From Planomonospora parontospora (GTDB lineage: Bacteria > Actinomycetota > Actinomycetes > Streptosporangiales > Streptosporangiaceae): a DNA stretch of 33,797 bases. Each line of letters opens with the position of its first letter. Positions within the stretch are counted from its first letter, which is position 1. Positions 25,110 through 32,799 of the stretch are shown piece after piece. The stretch is taken from assembly GCA_014647935.1 (NCBI GenBank), contig BMQD01000041.1, positions 1-33,797 on the forward strand. Reading direction: 5' to 3'. The position numbers were made by a program, and so were the translations under genes. The notes below the pieces were generated by a model. The model saw nothing but the letters and a program-made list of their open reading frames with translations. It was not told the DNA's origin and made no database searches.

Positions 25110-25784
25110 TCAGCGGGCGGGGCCGTCCTGGCCGAGCCCCAGGTCGTCCAGCTCCTTCAGCAGCGCGGACCTGGAGTCCTGCGGCAGGGCGGGCGCCTTC
25201 GCGCGGCGGCGCTCGCGGAACAGCCAACCGCCCACGAGGCCGCCCAGGAATCCGAACAGGTGGCTCTGCCAGCCGATGCCCTCCTGCGGCAGCAGCCCGA
25301 CGAAGTAATCGGCGAAGCAGAATGCCATGACCACGCCCACCACGATGTCGATCGTGTTCCGGTCGAACAGCCCACGCACCAGGACGTAGCCGAAGTAGCC
25401 GAAGATGACGCTGCTCGATCCCGCGCTCACACTGCCGACGTCCGACGTGAGCCACGAGCCGAAGCCGCTGACCACGATGATGAACCCGGTCACGCCGAGG
25501 AACTTGACGACACCCCGGTAGGCGGCCAGGAATCCGAAGACGAACAACGGCCCGGAGTTGCCCTGCAGATGTCCCCAGTCCCAGTGCAGGAAGGGCGCCG
25601 AGGCGATGTCGGGCAAGCTGGAGAGCTCGCGGGCCTCCCTTCCGTGCTCGTAGGCCAGCCTGTAGCCCGAGAGCGCGTTGGGGATGTGCAGCGCCCAGAT
25701 GAGGGCCAGGAAGCCGACCATGACCCAGAACGCCTTCCGGGCCTCATCGATCATGATCTCGGCCGTGCGGCCCTTGGCTTCCAC
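25110..25784 (-). CDS. rhomboid-family intramembrane serine protease
   Basis: 224 residues from GTG 25784, preceded by GGGAGG with a 6-base spacer; this start begins MEAKGRTAEIMIDEARKAFWVMV. Six membrane helices. Motifs: HWDWGHLQGNSGPLFVFG (helix 2 histidine and asparagine), SAGSSSVIFGYFGY with the nucleophile Ser124 in GSSS (GxSx), and WQSHLFGFLGGLVGGWLF with the general-base His175. The catalytic pair and oxyanion residues are thus present. These proteases cut membrane helices of other proteins. The C-terminal cytosolic tail is charged. Substrate unknown; neighbours give no clue. Confidence 0.92.
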   Translation of the reverse strand: MEAKGRTAEIMIDEARKAFWVMVGFLALIWALHIPNALSGYRLAYEHGREARELSSLPDIASAPFLHWDWGHLQGNSGPLFVFGFLAAYRGVVKFLGVTGFIIVVSGFGSWLTSDVGSVSAGSSSVIFGYFGYVLVRGLFDRNTIDIVVGVVMAFCFADYFVGLLPQEGIGWQSHLFGFLGGLVGGWLFRERRRAKAPALPQDSRSALLKELDDLGLGQDGPAR

Positions 25785-25964
25785 CCTGTTCCTCCCGGTT
25801 GTCCGCTTCCCGCAGCCGGACCAGTATCCGGGCGCAATGTCACGAATAAAGCCGGGCCGCTCCCTCCAGCCCACCAGACGGCGGGGAAGACGGCCTCCCA
25901 CGCCCCGCAGGCGCAGGCCGGACCGGGGTCGGACCGGGCAGGGCCGCTCCCCCGCCGGGGCGGG

Positions 25965-26396
25965 TCAGCCCAGCCGGGCGGCGAGCACCTTGGCGCGGGC
26001 GAGCTGGACCTCGCGGGCCTTGCGCGCGGCGAAGTTCAGCAGCGGCCGGGCCCAGGCGTGCACGACGAGCGTGTCCTCGACCTCGGTCCCGTCCCCGGAC
26101 TCCGCCAGCAGGAACCGGTAGTCCATCCGCACCCCGCCGGGACTGTCGACCTTCCCCTCCACGGCCGCCGGTGCGCTCCGCAGCGTCACCCTGATCGGGT
26201 TCTCGTAGGTGAGGCCGAGGACCTTGAACCTCTCCACCGCGACGTAGCGCGACTCGTCCTCCCCCTGCTGGATGTCGCGCACCGCGACGACCAGCGGCGA
26301 GAGTCCCACGTAGCTCTGCGGCTGGCTCAGGTGCGCCCGGAGCGCGGCTGGGGTGTTCCGAACATGAAAGGTATGTCGCAAAGTAACTTTTGGCAC
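25965..26396 (-). CDS. SRPBCC (polyketide cyclase/START-like) fold protein
   Basis: 143 residues from GTG 26396 (GGGGGCAG upstream), beginning MPKVTLRHTFHVRNTPAALRAHLSQPQSYVGLSPLV. A first strand then a helix, mid-protein strands MDYRFLLAESGDGTEVEDTLVVHA and a long C-terminal helix (NFAARKAREVQLARAKVLAARL) give the helix-grip fold. It could bind a lipid or polyketide. No active-site residue is recognisable. It lies 24 bp downstream of the kinase-like gene on the same strand and may be read from the same transcript, although an A/T-rich patch (26361-26430) could be a separate promoter. Confidence 0.8.
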   Translation of the reverse strand: MPKVTLRHTFHVRNTPAALRAHLSQPQSYVGLSPLVVAVRDIQQGEDESRYVAVERFKVLGLTYENPIRVTLRSAPAAVEGKVDSPGGVRMDYRFLLAESGDGTEVEDTLVVHAWARPLLNFAARKAREVQLARAKVLAARLG

Positions 26397-26430
26397 CGAT
26401 CTGCCCCCAAATGAAGATCTTTATGGGGAG
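26361..26430 (-). promoter_or_regulatory. A/T-rich patch, possible promoter
   Basis: This stretch (CATAAAGATCTTCATTT and GTTACTTTGCGACATACC on the minus strand) is much less G/C-rich than its surroundings. GTTCGG/CCGAAC copies flank it near 26356-26361 and about 26441. It covers the end of the kinase-like gene and the start of the SRPBCC gene. No defined -10/-35 pair. Confidence 0.3.
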
Positions 26431-27326
26431 ACAGTAACGGGTTCGGCCATGTACCACCGGGCGTTCTTCTCACCTCGCGCGAGCGAGTCGAGGCGGCGGG
26501 GCAGCTCCCTGCGGGAGAAGGGATCGGCGGCGGCGTTGCGGATGTGGATGCCCACGGCGTACATGTCCCGCACCTCCATCAGCGTGGAGTAGCCCGGCCA
26601 CGACCTCAGGTCGCTGCCGTAGGCGTCGGCGAAGGCGTCCACGTCGGCCGAGGTCAGCCCGAAGCGGCGCTGCCCGTGGTAGGTGTGGACCAGGTCCCAC
26701 TCCCGGGGTCCGACCGCCACGCCGTCCCAGTCGCACAGGACCACGTGGCCGTCGGCGCAGCGGAGCAGGTTGTCGATCCAGGCGTCGCCGTGCAGCAGCA
26801 CCGGCGGGCCGTCGGCGTCGAGGTCGGTCCAGCGGTCGGTCAGCTCCGCGATGCGCTCGCTCAGCCAGGCGCGCTGCCCGGAGGTGAGCACCGCCGAACG
26901 GCTCACCGCCCCGCGCACCTCCGCCAGCGGGTCGGCGAACCGCTTCAGCGGATGCGGCGGCACCGGCAGCCGGTGCAGGCTGCGCAGGATCTCGCCCAGC
27001 TCCGTGGTGGTGGGCCGGCCGCTGGCCGGGACGTAGTGCCAGAACGTGACGACCCGGCCGCCGTGCTCCACCGGCTGCTCGGAGATCTCGTCGGCCGGGC
27101 GCACCGCCGGGAACCCCTGGCCCGCCAGCCACCGGGCCACCGCGAGCACCACCGGCAGCCGGGCCCGCGCGCCGGGCGCGGTGGCGATCCGCACCACGAT
27201 CTCGCTGCGCAGCTTGAAGACCGCGTTGCTGCGCACGCGCAGCAGCCGCGCGCCGCGGTGGTCGATCCCCATCCCGTCGCAGACCTCCCGCAGGATCGCG
27301 AACGCCTCCGCGGCGAGTGCGCTCAT
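26421..27326 (-). CDS. APH-family (aminoglycoside phosphotransferase-like) kinase
   Basis: 301 residues with a protein-kinase-like small-molecule kinase fold. N-lobe with VFKLRSEIVVRIAT (ATP-binding lysine region weak: FKLRSEIVVRI), Brenner motif LLHGDAWIDNLL with catalytic Asp and Asn, and metal Asp in LCDWDGVAVGPREWDL. Such enzymes phosphorylate antibiotics, choline, fructosamine or other hydroxyl compounds. Its ATG overlaps the stop of the XRE-TPR gene (ATGA), a coupled pair. Resistance is not implied by sequence alone; this pairing with XRE regulators recurs in actinomycetes. Substrate unknown. Confidence 0.88.
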   Translation of the reverse strand: MSALAAEAFAILREVCDGMGIDHRGARLLRVRSNAVFKLRSEIVVRIATAPGARARLPVVLAVARWLAGQGFPAVRPADEISEQPVEHGGRVVTFWHYVPASGRPTTTELGEILRSLHRLPVPPHPLKRFADPLAEVRGAVSRSAVLTSGQRAWLSERIAELTDRWTDLDADGPPVLLHGDAWIDNLLRCADGHVVLCDWDGVAVGPREWDLVHTYHGQRRFGLTSADVDAFADAYGSDLRSWPGYSTLMEVRDMYAVGIHIRNAAADPFSRRELPRRLDSLARGEKNARWYMAEPVTVSP

Positions 27327-28762
27327 GAGCCCGCCGAGGAGGCACCGGCGAGCAGGTCCGCCAGCCGGCGCACCGCCGGCGCCTTCCGCAGCCCCGGCCG
27401 GATCACCGACAGCAGCGCCCGGGCCCGGTCCACCACGATCGAGGTGCGGTGCTCCGGCGGCACCTGGAGCAGGGCCTTCTCCGCCAGCCGGCAGCCCTCC
27501 TCCTCCTGGCCGCCGCGCACCCGGTGCGCGGCCTGGTCGAGCAGGATCAGCACCGGGTCGATGGTGTAGGGGCCGGAGGGACCGGGCGCCCAGTCGACCT
27601 CCTCCCCCAGCTCGATCAGCGTGCCGATCCGGTAGAACTGCAGTCTCCGCTCGGAGAAGCGGAACGCCAGGTGGTCGTGGCCCTCCGGAGGCATCCTGGC
27701 GAAGATCTGCTCGGCCTCGGCCAGCGCGACCCGGGCCGCCTTGTGCTCGCCCATCCTGGCCAGCGCCCGCGCCTCGGCCGCCGCGCCGAGCGCCGCCGGG
27801 GAGCTGGGAGCGTTCCCGGCCAGCATCCTGGCCTCGCGGGCCAGCCGGACCGTCTCGGTCAGGTCGCCGTAGTAGTAGGGCAGCATCGCCTCCTGGGCCC
27901 GGACCAGGGCGCGCAGCCGCAGGTCGCCCATGTCGTCGGAGGCGGTGCGGGCGGTGCCGTACCAGGCGTGGGCCTGGCGGGTGTCGCCGAGCTTCATCAG
28001 CGCGTCCGCCGAGAGCAGCGCGAGCATCACGGTGGCGTTGAGCAGCCGGCGCTGGAACATCGCGGGCTGCCGGGCGGCGACCAGCGTCCGCACGTCCGAC
28101 AGCTCCAGCGTCAGCCGGTAGAGCATCGGCAGCGGCGCGCTGGTGATGTACTCGCGCCGGTAGCGGACCACCTGCTCGTCGAGCCGGTCGAGCTGCTCCT
28201 CGGTCACGCTCGACACCGCCAGCGTGCGGTCCAGGTCCTGGCGGGCCCGCTCGACCTCGGCCATCAGCCGGCCGCTCATCGCGAAGCGCGAGCCGAGCAG
28301 CGCGTGGTGGAACAGCGCGCGCCGCTCGGTGTCGTCGTCACCGCGGCCCGCGGTCTCGTGCAGCGTGCGGGCCTCGCCGCCGGCGACCACCACCACCTTG
28401 GCGCCGTCCGCGCCGTCCTCGGCGTAGTCGCCGGCCAGGCCGAGCCGTACGGCGTTGGCGCGGTAGAGCCGCGCGAGCAGCTCGATGGTCTGCGGACGGG
28501 GGCGGGCGCGGTGGTTCTCCCAGGCGTTGAGCAGGTCGATGCTGGCCCTCGCCTCGCCGAGGCCCTGGCGCTCGCACAGCTCCTCCAGCTCGCGCACCGC
28601 CTCCCTGGCCGACCAGCCGCGGGCCAGCCGGTGCGCCTTGAGCAGGCTCACCCCGCAGCAGCCGTGGATCGCCTGCGCGGTCTGCCACGGAGTCCACTGC
28701 CGCGACTCCGCCTGCTCCCGCCAGCGTCTGGCGCAGGCGGGCGAATGTTCCCCTCGGGCCAC
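27323..28762 (-). CDS. XRE-family regulator with TPR repeats (NsdA-like)
   Basis: 479 residues from GTG 28762, preceded by GGGAGGGG; a GTG at 28789 is also open. N-terminal helix-turn-helix about residues 15-115 (RQWTPWQTAQAIHGCCGVSLLKAHRLARGWSAREAVREL, IDLLNAWENHRARPRPQTIELLARLY). Residues about 145-470 are tandem helical (TPR-like) units, for example LSADALMKLGDTRQAHAWYGTA, LVRAQEAMLPYYYGDLTETVRLAREA, RALARMGEHKAARVALAEAEQIF. This HTH-plus-TPR layout is shared with NsdA and with peptide-sensing RRNPP regulators of firmicutes. It is coupled to the kinase gene and divergent from two small genes. Confidence 0.88.
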   Translation of the reverse strand: MARGEHSPACARRWREQAESRQWTPWQTAQAIHGCCGVSLLKAHRLARGWSAREAVRELEELCERQGLGEARASIDLLNAWENHRARPRPQTIELLARLYRANAVRLGLAGDYAEDGADGAKVVVVAGGEARTLHETAGRGDDDTERRALFHHALLGSRFAMSGRLMAEVERARQDLDRTLAVSSVTEEQLDRLDEQVVRYRREYITSAPLPMLYRLTLELSDVRTLVAARQPAMFQRRLLNATVMLALLSADALMKLGDTRQAHAWYGTARTASDDMGDLRLRALVRAQEAMLPYYYGDLTETVRLAREARMLAGNAPSSPAALGAAAEARALARMGEHKAARVALAEAEQIFARMPPEGHDHLAFRFSERRLQFYRIGTLIELGEEVDWAPGPSGPYTIDPVLILLDQAAHRVRGGQEEEGCRLAEKALLQVPPEHRTSIVVDRARALLSVIRPGLRKAPAVRRLADLLAGASSAGS

Positions 28763-28994
28763 GGCGCCCCTCCCGGTCGCTGTTCGCACAACATTAACGA
28801 GGGCGCACCGCAGAGTAATCAGACCTGTGCACCACAGTTCCTTTACCCGTGGTTTCCGCGCGGAATACCGGCGGGTTCCTCAGGTAATCCACGGTTCCGC
28901 CCTCCTTCCGGGGAAGGAAACCGATTGCCGTTCTGCTCTCCAGGCCGCACCCTGCGGGAAAGACAGACACCAGCGCCCGTCGGGGGTGATCCGG
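28763..28994. promoter_or_regulatory. divergent control region of the XRE/kinase and small-gene operons
   Basis: 232 bases, less G/C-rich than the genes (ACAACATTAACGAGG, AGTAATCAGACC, GTTCCTTTACCCGTGG). It must hold both promoters. No coding is supported; an open frame running in from 28485 has no family signature. Confidence 0.5.
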
Positions 28995-29279
28995 ATGACG
29001 ACTGACCGGGGCGAGGCAGTCGACCATTTGCGGCGTCTCGCCGCCCAGCTGGAGGCGCAGTCCTTCCGTACGCGCCTGCAGACGCGGGAGGGGCCCTCCC
29101 CGCGCCTGCACGTGATCAATCCGATGGCCCCGGCCAGGACCGAGGACGTGCTCGCCGCCCACGAGGAGGACGGCGAATGGTGGTTCTGGCTCTCCTGGGC
29201 GGGACGCATCGGACACGCCGAGGACGTCGCCACGGCGGCCGAACGGGTCGTGAGCGTGCTGCAGGTGATCCGGAGATAG
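28995..29279 (+). CDS. small conserved actinobacterial protein beside an XRE regulator
   Basis: 94 residues from ATG 28995, with GGGGGTGATCC upstream. N-terminal helix DRGEAVDHLRRLAAQLEAQSF, then RTRLQTREG and RLHVINPMAPARTEDVLAAHEEDGEWWFWLSWAGRIG, then a closing helix ATAAERVVSVLQVI. The pattern 'LHVxNP...EDV.A....WWFWWSWAERI' is one I know from short uncharacterised proteins next to XRE regulators in actinomycetes. No enzyme motif. Divergent from the XRE-TPR gene and followed by a peptide gene. Function unknown; a small helper or antitoxin-like partner is only a guess. Confidence 0.8.
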   Translation: MTTDRGEAVDHLRRLAAQLEAQSFRTRLQTREGPSPRLHVINPMAPARTEDVLAAHEEDGEWWFWLSWAGRIGHAEDVATAAERVVSVLQVIRR

Positions 29280-29296
29280 GTGTTTCTTGGGTGGCA

Positions 29297-29313
29297 CATG
29301 GGTAACACCCGTG
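29297..29313 (+). other. short hairpin ahead of the peptide gene
   Basis: CATGGGT-AAC-ACCCGTG forms a 7-bp stem (one G-U) with a tight loop, 17 bases after the 94-residue gene's stop and 12 bases before the AAAGGAG of the peptide gene. It could tune read-through or translation. Confidence 0.4.
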
Positions 29314-29337
29314 ATCAAGAGCAGAAAGGAGCGGCAC

Positions 29338-29433
29338 GTGAAAAGGACTCAGATCATCCAGCGCCCGCGTCCGCCGCGCAAGCCGGTGTCGCTCGACCTC
29401 CGGACGCCGTCCGGCCGGGTGCTCCCCTTCTGA
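29338..29433 (+). CDS. 31-codon basic, proline-rich peptide
   Basis: GTG 29338 to TGA 29433, preceded by AAAGGAG (29325-29331) with a 6-base spacer, one of the best ribosome sites in the window. The peptide starts MKRTQIIQRPRPPRKP and ends SGRVLPF. It is strongly basic in the first half (K/R-P-rich), with no signal peptide or cysteine. It lies 58 bases after the 94-residue gene in the same direction and opposite the XRE-TPR regulator. It may be a peptide signal, a RiPP-like precursor or a small ribosome- or DNA-binding peptide. No recognised family. Confidence 0.6.
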   Translation: MKRTQIIQRPRPPRKPVSLDLRTPSGRVLPF

Positions 29434-29507
29434 GGGGGCTCCGGCCCGGCGCGGCCCGTCAGCCCGGCGCCCCGGGGTCCGGCACCCGCCGGTCCGGGGG
29501 CCTCCGC

Positions 29508-29582
29508 CAGCCCGGCACCCGTCAATCCAGCACCCGTCAGCCCGGCACCCGCCGGTCCGGCGTTCGTCAGTCCAGCGCCCGG
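29508..29582. repeat. 15-bp minisatellite, five units
   Basis: Units at 29508, 29523, 29538, 29553 and 29568, consensus CAGYCCRGCACCCGT, with a few differences each. The last unit is the 3' end of the flavin monooxygenase gene including part of its stop. Degenerate copies extend left to about 29460. Confidence 0.85.
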
Positions 29583-30874
29583 GAGAGGTCTTCGGCGTAG
29601 AGCCAGCCGGTCGCCCTCTCGTAGAAGTACCGGAGGACCAGCGGCATGACCAGCTCGTTCATCCGGCGGCCGACCGGACCCGCCGTCTTGGCGTCGCGGT
29701 TGGCGCTCGCGGCCCTGGCCATCTTCGTCAGGCGGGCACGCCGCTCGCGGTCGTAGCGGGCCAGCGCGGCGGCCACGATGCCCGCACGCGCCCCGTCCCT
29801 GCTCCCACTCCCCCGGTCCTCAGCCCCACGACCTGCGCGGCCCTCCCGACCCGTACGGATCTCCTCCCGCAGTGCCCGGCCGAGGACGACGGCGTCCTCG
29901 ATCGCCATGGACGCGCCCTGACCGGCGCCCACGGGATGCGCGGCGTCGCCCACCAGCACCGTCCGGCCGTCCTGCCAGAGCGGCACCTCGGCCAGCACGT
30001 GGTGGAGCACGAGCCGGTGGAGCCCGGTCGTCGCCCGCATGATCTCCAGAGGGACCCGCTCCGACCGGTAGAGCTCGGCCAGCCGTTCCAGCCCGATGTC
30101 CGAGGGCTCCCGGGCGTCGGCGACCTGGGCCGACCACCAGATCGTCCCGTCCGGGCGGACGATGTGGACGAAGGCCCCGTTGCGGCCGAAGGTCATGTTG
30201 AACGTCCCCGGCTCGGTCGCGGCGCTCCGCGGCACCCCCTCCGACACCCCGGAGATGCCGTAGAGGCCGCCGTAGCGCGGCACCGGGGCCGCCGGGTCCA
30301 GCGCCCTGCGGACGGCCGACCAGATCCCGTCCGCCCCGACCACCAGGTCCGCCTCCTCGAAGAGCGCCTCCGTGAGGGGGCCGCCCGCCGGGGAGCCCTT
30401 CCGAGGAGCCTTCCCCGCCGGGGCTCCCCCGGCCGAGGCGGTCCCGGCGGAGGCGGTCCCGGCCGAGACGCTCTCCACCAGGACGCCCTCCGGCTCGAAC
30501 CGCCGGCCCGTGACGATCTCCGCTCCCGCGCGCAGCGCCGCGGCGCGCAGCTCCTCGACCAGGTGGCCCCGCATCAGCGTCACGCTGTTGCGCGGGTCGC
30601 CTGACCGGCGCCCGCGGGGCACGTCTCCGAGCAGCCGCCCGGAGGCCCCCCACATCCGCTGGCGCGGCACCTCGAACCCGCGCCCGGCCACGGACTCCGC
30701 GCAGCCCAGCGCGTCGAGCGCGCGCAGTCCGTTGGAGGCGAGGCTCAGGTAAGAGCCGACCTCCCCCGCGGGGTCCTCGTACGCCTCGATGACCGTCACC
30801 TCGGCCCCCGCCCGCCGCAGCGCGATCGCACTCGCCGCCCCGGCCACCCCCGCGCCCACCACGACCACCTTCAC
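29567..30874 (-). CDS. FAD-dependent monooxygenase
   Basis: 435 residues from GTG 30874 (GGGAGA upstream). N-terminal FAD site [27 protein letters not shown], second FAD/NAD motif region [17 protein letters not shown], and the third motif [25 protein letters not shown], as in salicylate-hydroxylase-like group A flavoprotein monooxygenases. It oxidises an aromatic or polyketide-type substrate with NAD(P)H; substrate unknown. Odd point: a low-complexity insert of about 35 residues with TASAG repeats (from a 15-bp DNA repeat at 30430-30474) before VGADG. It is divergent from a TetR gene with operator-like dyads between them. Confidence 0.93.
   Translation of the reverse strand: MKVVVVGAGVAGAASAIALRRAGAEVTVIEAYEDPAGEVGSYLSLASNGLRALDALGCAESVAGRGFEVPRQRMWGASGRLLGDVPRGRRSGDPRNSVTLMRGHLVEELRAAALRAGAEIVTGRRFEPEGVLVESVSAGTASAGTASAGGAPAGKAPRKGSPAGGPLTEALFEEADLVVGADGIWSAVRRALDPAAPVPRYGGLYGISGVSEGVPRSAATEPGTFNMTFGRNGAFVHIVRPDGTIWWSAQVADAREPSDIGLERLAELYRSERVPLEIMRATTGLHRLVLHHVLAEVPLWQDGRTVLVGDAAHPVGAGQGASMAIEDAVVLGRALREEIRTGREGRAGRGAEDRGSGSRDGARAGIVAAALARYDRERRARLTKMARAASANRDAKTAGPVGRRMNELVMPLVLRYFYERATGWLYAEDLSRALD
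30430..30474. repeat. 15-bp tandem repeat inside the monooxygenase gene
   Basis: Three units: CGGCCGAGGCGGTCC (30430), CGGCGGAGGCGGTCC (30445), CGGCCGAGACGCTCT (30460). They encode the Ala/Ser/Gly insert of the protein, in frame. Confidence 0.8.
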
Positions 30875-30884
30875 GACATCTCCC

Positions 30885-30913
30885 TGAATCTAGATTCACC
30901 GAATTCAAATTCA
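30885..30913. promoter_or_regulatory. two tandem TGAAT-N4-ATTCA operator sites
   Basis: Site 1 (30885-30898) is the perfect palindrome TGAATCTAGATTCA. Site 2 (30900-30913), CGAATTCAAATTCA, keeps the GAAT-N4-ATTCA core. Their centres are 15 bp apart, in the A/T-rich gap between the divergent monooxygenase and TetR genes. They are very probably the TetR binding sites. Confidence 0.8.
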
Positions 30914-30960
30914 GTATGCGGGTTGCTACCGTCGGGGTCAAGAAGGGGCGAGGAGGACCT

Positions 30961-31584
30961 GTGGGAGTGCGCAAGGCGAAGGCGGCCGAGACCGAGGCCG
31001 CGTTGAAGGACGCGGCCCGCCGCCTGTTCGCGGAGCGGGGATACGTGAACACGAAGATCACCGACATCACCGCCGCCGCCGGCCGGGCCACCGGCTCCTT
31101 CTACGACCACTTCGCAGGCAAGGAGGAGCTGCTCCAGGCGCTCCTGCGGGACATGAACGACCAGGCCGACGCCGAGATCGCCGCCTACGACCACCCCCGC
31201 GACCACGACCTGACCGACCGCGGGCAGCTCCGCGACCACCTCGCCGTCGCCTGGACGGTCTTCCGCGACCACCTGCCGGTGATGGTCGCCCTCCACCAGT
31301 CGGCGATGACCGAGAACCTCGGCTCCGGCCGCGCCTGGAAGAGCCTCACCGAGGACACCGCCGTCCTCCGCGACCACCTGGAGTACCTCCGGGAGCGGGG
31401 GCACCGGCTCCCCGGCGACCCCGCCCTGGTGAGCGCGGCGATGGGCGCGATGCTCTCGATGCTGGCCTACGCGGTGCTCACCTCAGGCGAGAAGGGCCCG
31501 CAGATCACCGACGACCAGGTGGTCGACACCCTCACCGACCTCCTCCTGCACGGCCTGGCGGGCCCCGGGGCCGACCGACCGTAG
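30961..31584 (+). CDS. TetR-family transcriptional regulator
   Basis: 207 residues from GTG 30961 (AGGAGG 4 bases upstream); GTG 30967 is an equal choice, and an ATG at 30916 would overlap the operator region. N-terminal [52 protein letters not shown], a full TetR signature. The rest is helical ligand-binding domain. It divides from the flavin monooxygenase gene across two dyads, so it probably represses that gene and itself until a substrate-like ligand binds. The ketopantoate-reductase-like gene follows 21 bp later and may share its message. Confidence 0.92.
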   Translation: MGVRKAKAAETEAALKDAARRLFAERGYVNTKITDITAAAGRATGSFYDHFAGKEELLQALLRDMNDQADAEIAAYDHPRDHDLTDRGQLRDHLAVAWTVFRDHLPVMVALHQSAMTENLGSGRAWKSLTEDTAVLRDHLEYLRERGHRLPGDPALVSAAMGAMLSMLAYAVLTSGEKGPQITDDQVVDTLTDLLLHGLAGPGADRP

Positions 31585-31605
31585 CGGTGTGGCAGGATCG
31601 CGATC

Positions 31606-32580
31606 ATGCGTTACATCGTGATCGGGGCGGGAGCGGTCGGCGGCACCATCGGAGGGCGGCTCTTCCAGGCCGGCCACGAGGTGCTCCTGGTCGCCCGCGG
31701 CGCGCACCGCGACGCGCTCGCCCGCGACGGCCTGCGCCTGCTCACCCCCGAGGCCGAGCACCGGCTCGACGTCCCGGTCGCCGACGGCCCGGTACGGCTC
31801 CGCGACGACGACGTGCTCGTCCTGGCCGTCAAGTCGCAGGACACGGTCGCCGCGCTGGAGCCCTGGCCCCGGCACGCGCCGGTGGTGTGCGCGCAGAACG
31901 GGGTCGCCAACGAGCGCATGGCGCTGCGGCGCTTCGAGCGGGTGTACGGCATGTGCGTCTGGCTGCCCGCCCTCCACCTCGAACCCGGCACCGTGGCCGC
32001 CTACGGCGCCCCGAAGTCCGGCCTGCTCCAGGTCGGCCGTTATCCGGGGGGCACCGACGAGCTGTCGGAGCGTTTCGCCGCCGACCTGTCCGCCGGCGGC
32101 TTCCTCGGCCTGGCCGTACCCCACGTGATGCGGTGGAAGTACGCCAAGCTGGTGGGCAACCTGGGCAACGCCTACGACGCGCTCTGCGGGGACTGGACCG
32201 GCAGCGACCCGGTGATGGAGCGGGTGTTCGCCGAGGGCAGGGCCGTGCTCGACGCGGCCGGGATCGCCTACGCCTCCATGGAGGAGGAGCGCGGCAGGCG
32301 CGGCGACCAGGTCGAGCCCCGGCCGGTCGGCGGGGCCGGACGCGGCGGCGGCTCGTCCTGGCAGAGCCTGGCCAGGTCCAGCGGCTCGATCGAGACCGAC
32401 TACCTCAACGGCGAGATCGTGCTGCTCGGCCGCGAGCTCGGCGTCCCGACCCCGGCGAACGAGGTCCTGCAGCGCGAGGCCGGCCGCTTCGCCCGCGAGC
32501 ACCTGCCGCCCGGCTCGATGTCCCCGCAGGAGCTCGCCGCCCTCGTCGACGCCGCCCTCGCCGGCACCGCCTCCGCCTGA
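31606..32580 (+). CDS. ketopantoate reductase (PanE/ApbA) family oxidoreductase
   Basis: 324 residues. Rossmann start MRYIVIGAGAVGGTIGGRLFQAGHEVLLVARG for NADP(H), VLVLAVKSQDT, CAQNGVANE, the catalytic lysine in MRWKYAKLVGNLGNAYDA, and the C-terminal domain with SSGSIETDYLNGEIVLLGRELGVPTPAN. ApbA/PanE enzymes reduce 2-dehydropantoate to pantoate for CoA synthesis; paralogues with other substrates are common, so panE is not assigned. It follows the TetR gene by 21 bp. The last codons (GTASA then TGA) form the first unit of a 25-bp repeat array. Confidence 0.9.
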   Translation: MRYIVIGAGAVGGTIGGRLFQAGHEVLLVARGAHRDALARDGLRLLTPEAEHRLDVPVADGPVRLRDDDVLVLAVKSQDTVAALEPWPRHAPVVCAQNGVANERMALRRFERVYGMCVWLPALHLEPGTVAAYGAPKSGLLQVGRYPGGTDELSERFAADLSAGGFLGLAVPHVMRWKYAKLVGNLGNAYDALCGDWTGSDPVMERVFAEGRAVLDAAGIAYASMEEERGRRGDQVEPRPVGGAGRGGGSSWQSLARSSGSIETDYLNGEIVLLGRELGVPTPANEVLQREAGRFAREHLPPGSMSPQELAALVDAALAGTASA

Positions 32581-32687
32581 CCCGTCCGGCACCGCCTCCG
32601 CCTGACCCGTCCGGCACCGCCTCCGCCTGACCCGTCCGGCACCGCCTCCGCCTGACCCGTCCGGCACCGCCTCCGCCTGACCCGTCC
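32563..32687. repeat. 25-bp minisatellite, five perfect units
   Basis: GGCACCGCCTCCGCCTGACC (first 20 bases of the 25-bp unit, which ends CGTCC) recurs at 32563, 32588, 32613, 32638 and 32663 without a change. Unit 1 holds the last codons and stop of the reductase gene, and each unit carries the TGA. A sixth partial unit starts GGTGCC at 32688. Confidence 0.95.
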
Positions 32688-32751
32688 GGTGCCGGCGGGA
32701 CCTCGCGTACCCTCCTTGTCCGTCGTGCCGGGGACCTCCGGAGAACCGGGT

Positions 32752-32765
32752 GTGACCGGTGTCAC
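32752..32765. promoter_or_regulatory. dyad upstream of the sigma factor gene
   Basis: GTGAC-CGGT-GTCAC, perfect arms, 35 bases before the chosen start of the sigma factor gene. Possibly part of its promoter or an operator. Confidence 0.35.
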
Positions 32766-32799
32766 TCGAACACCGGGCCGCCGGCGGACAGGGACGGAC

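Noticed and set aside
26421-27326. Antibiotic resistance gene
   Set aside because: The kinase motifs are general to the APH fold; nothing shows an aminoglycoside substrate, and coupling to an XRE-TPR regulator suggests another role.
29280-29600. A 106-codon plus-strand frame with GTRQS-like repeats
   Set aside because: The repeats come from a 15-bp DNA minisatellite; the real small gene here is in another frame with its own ribosome site.
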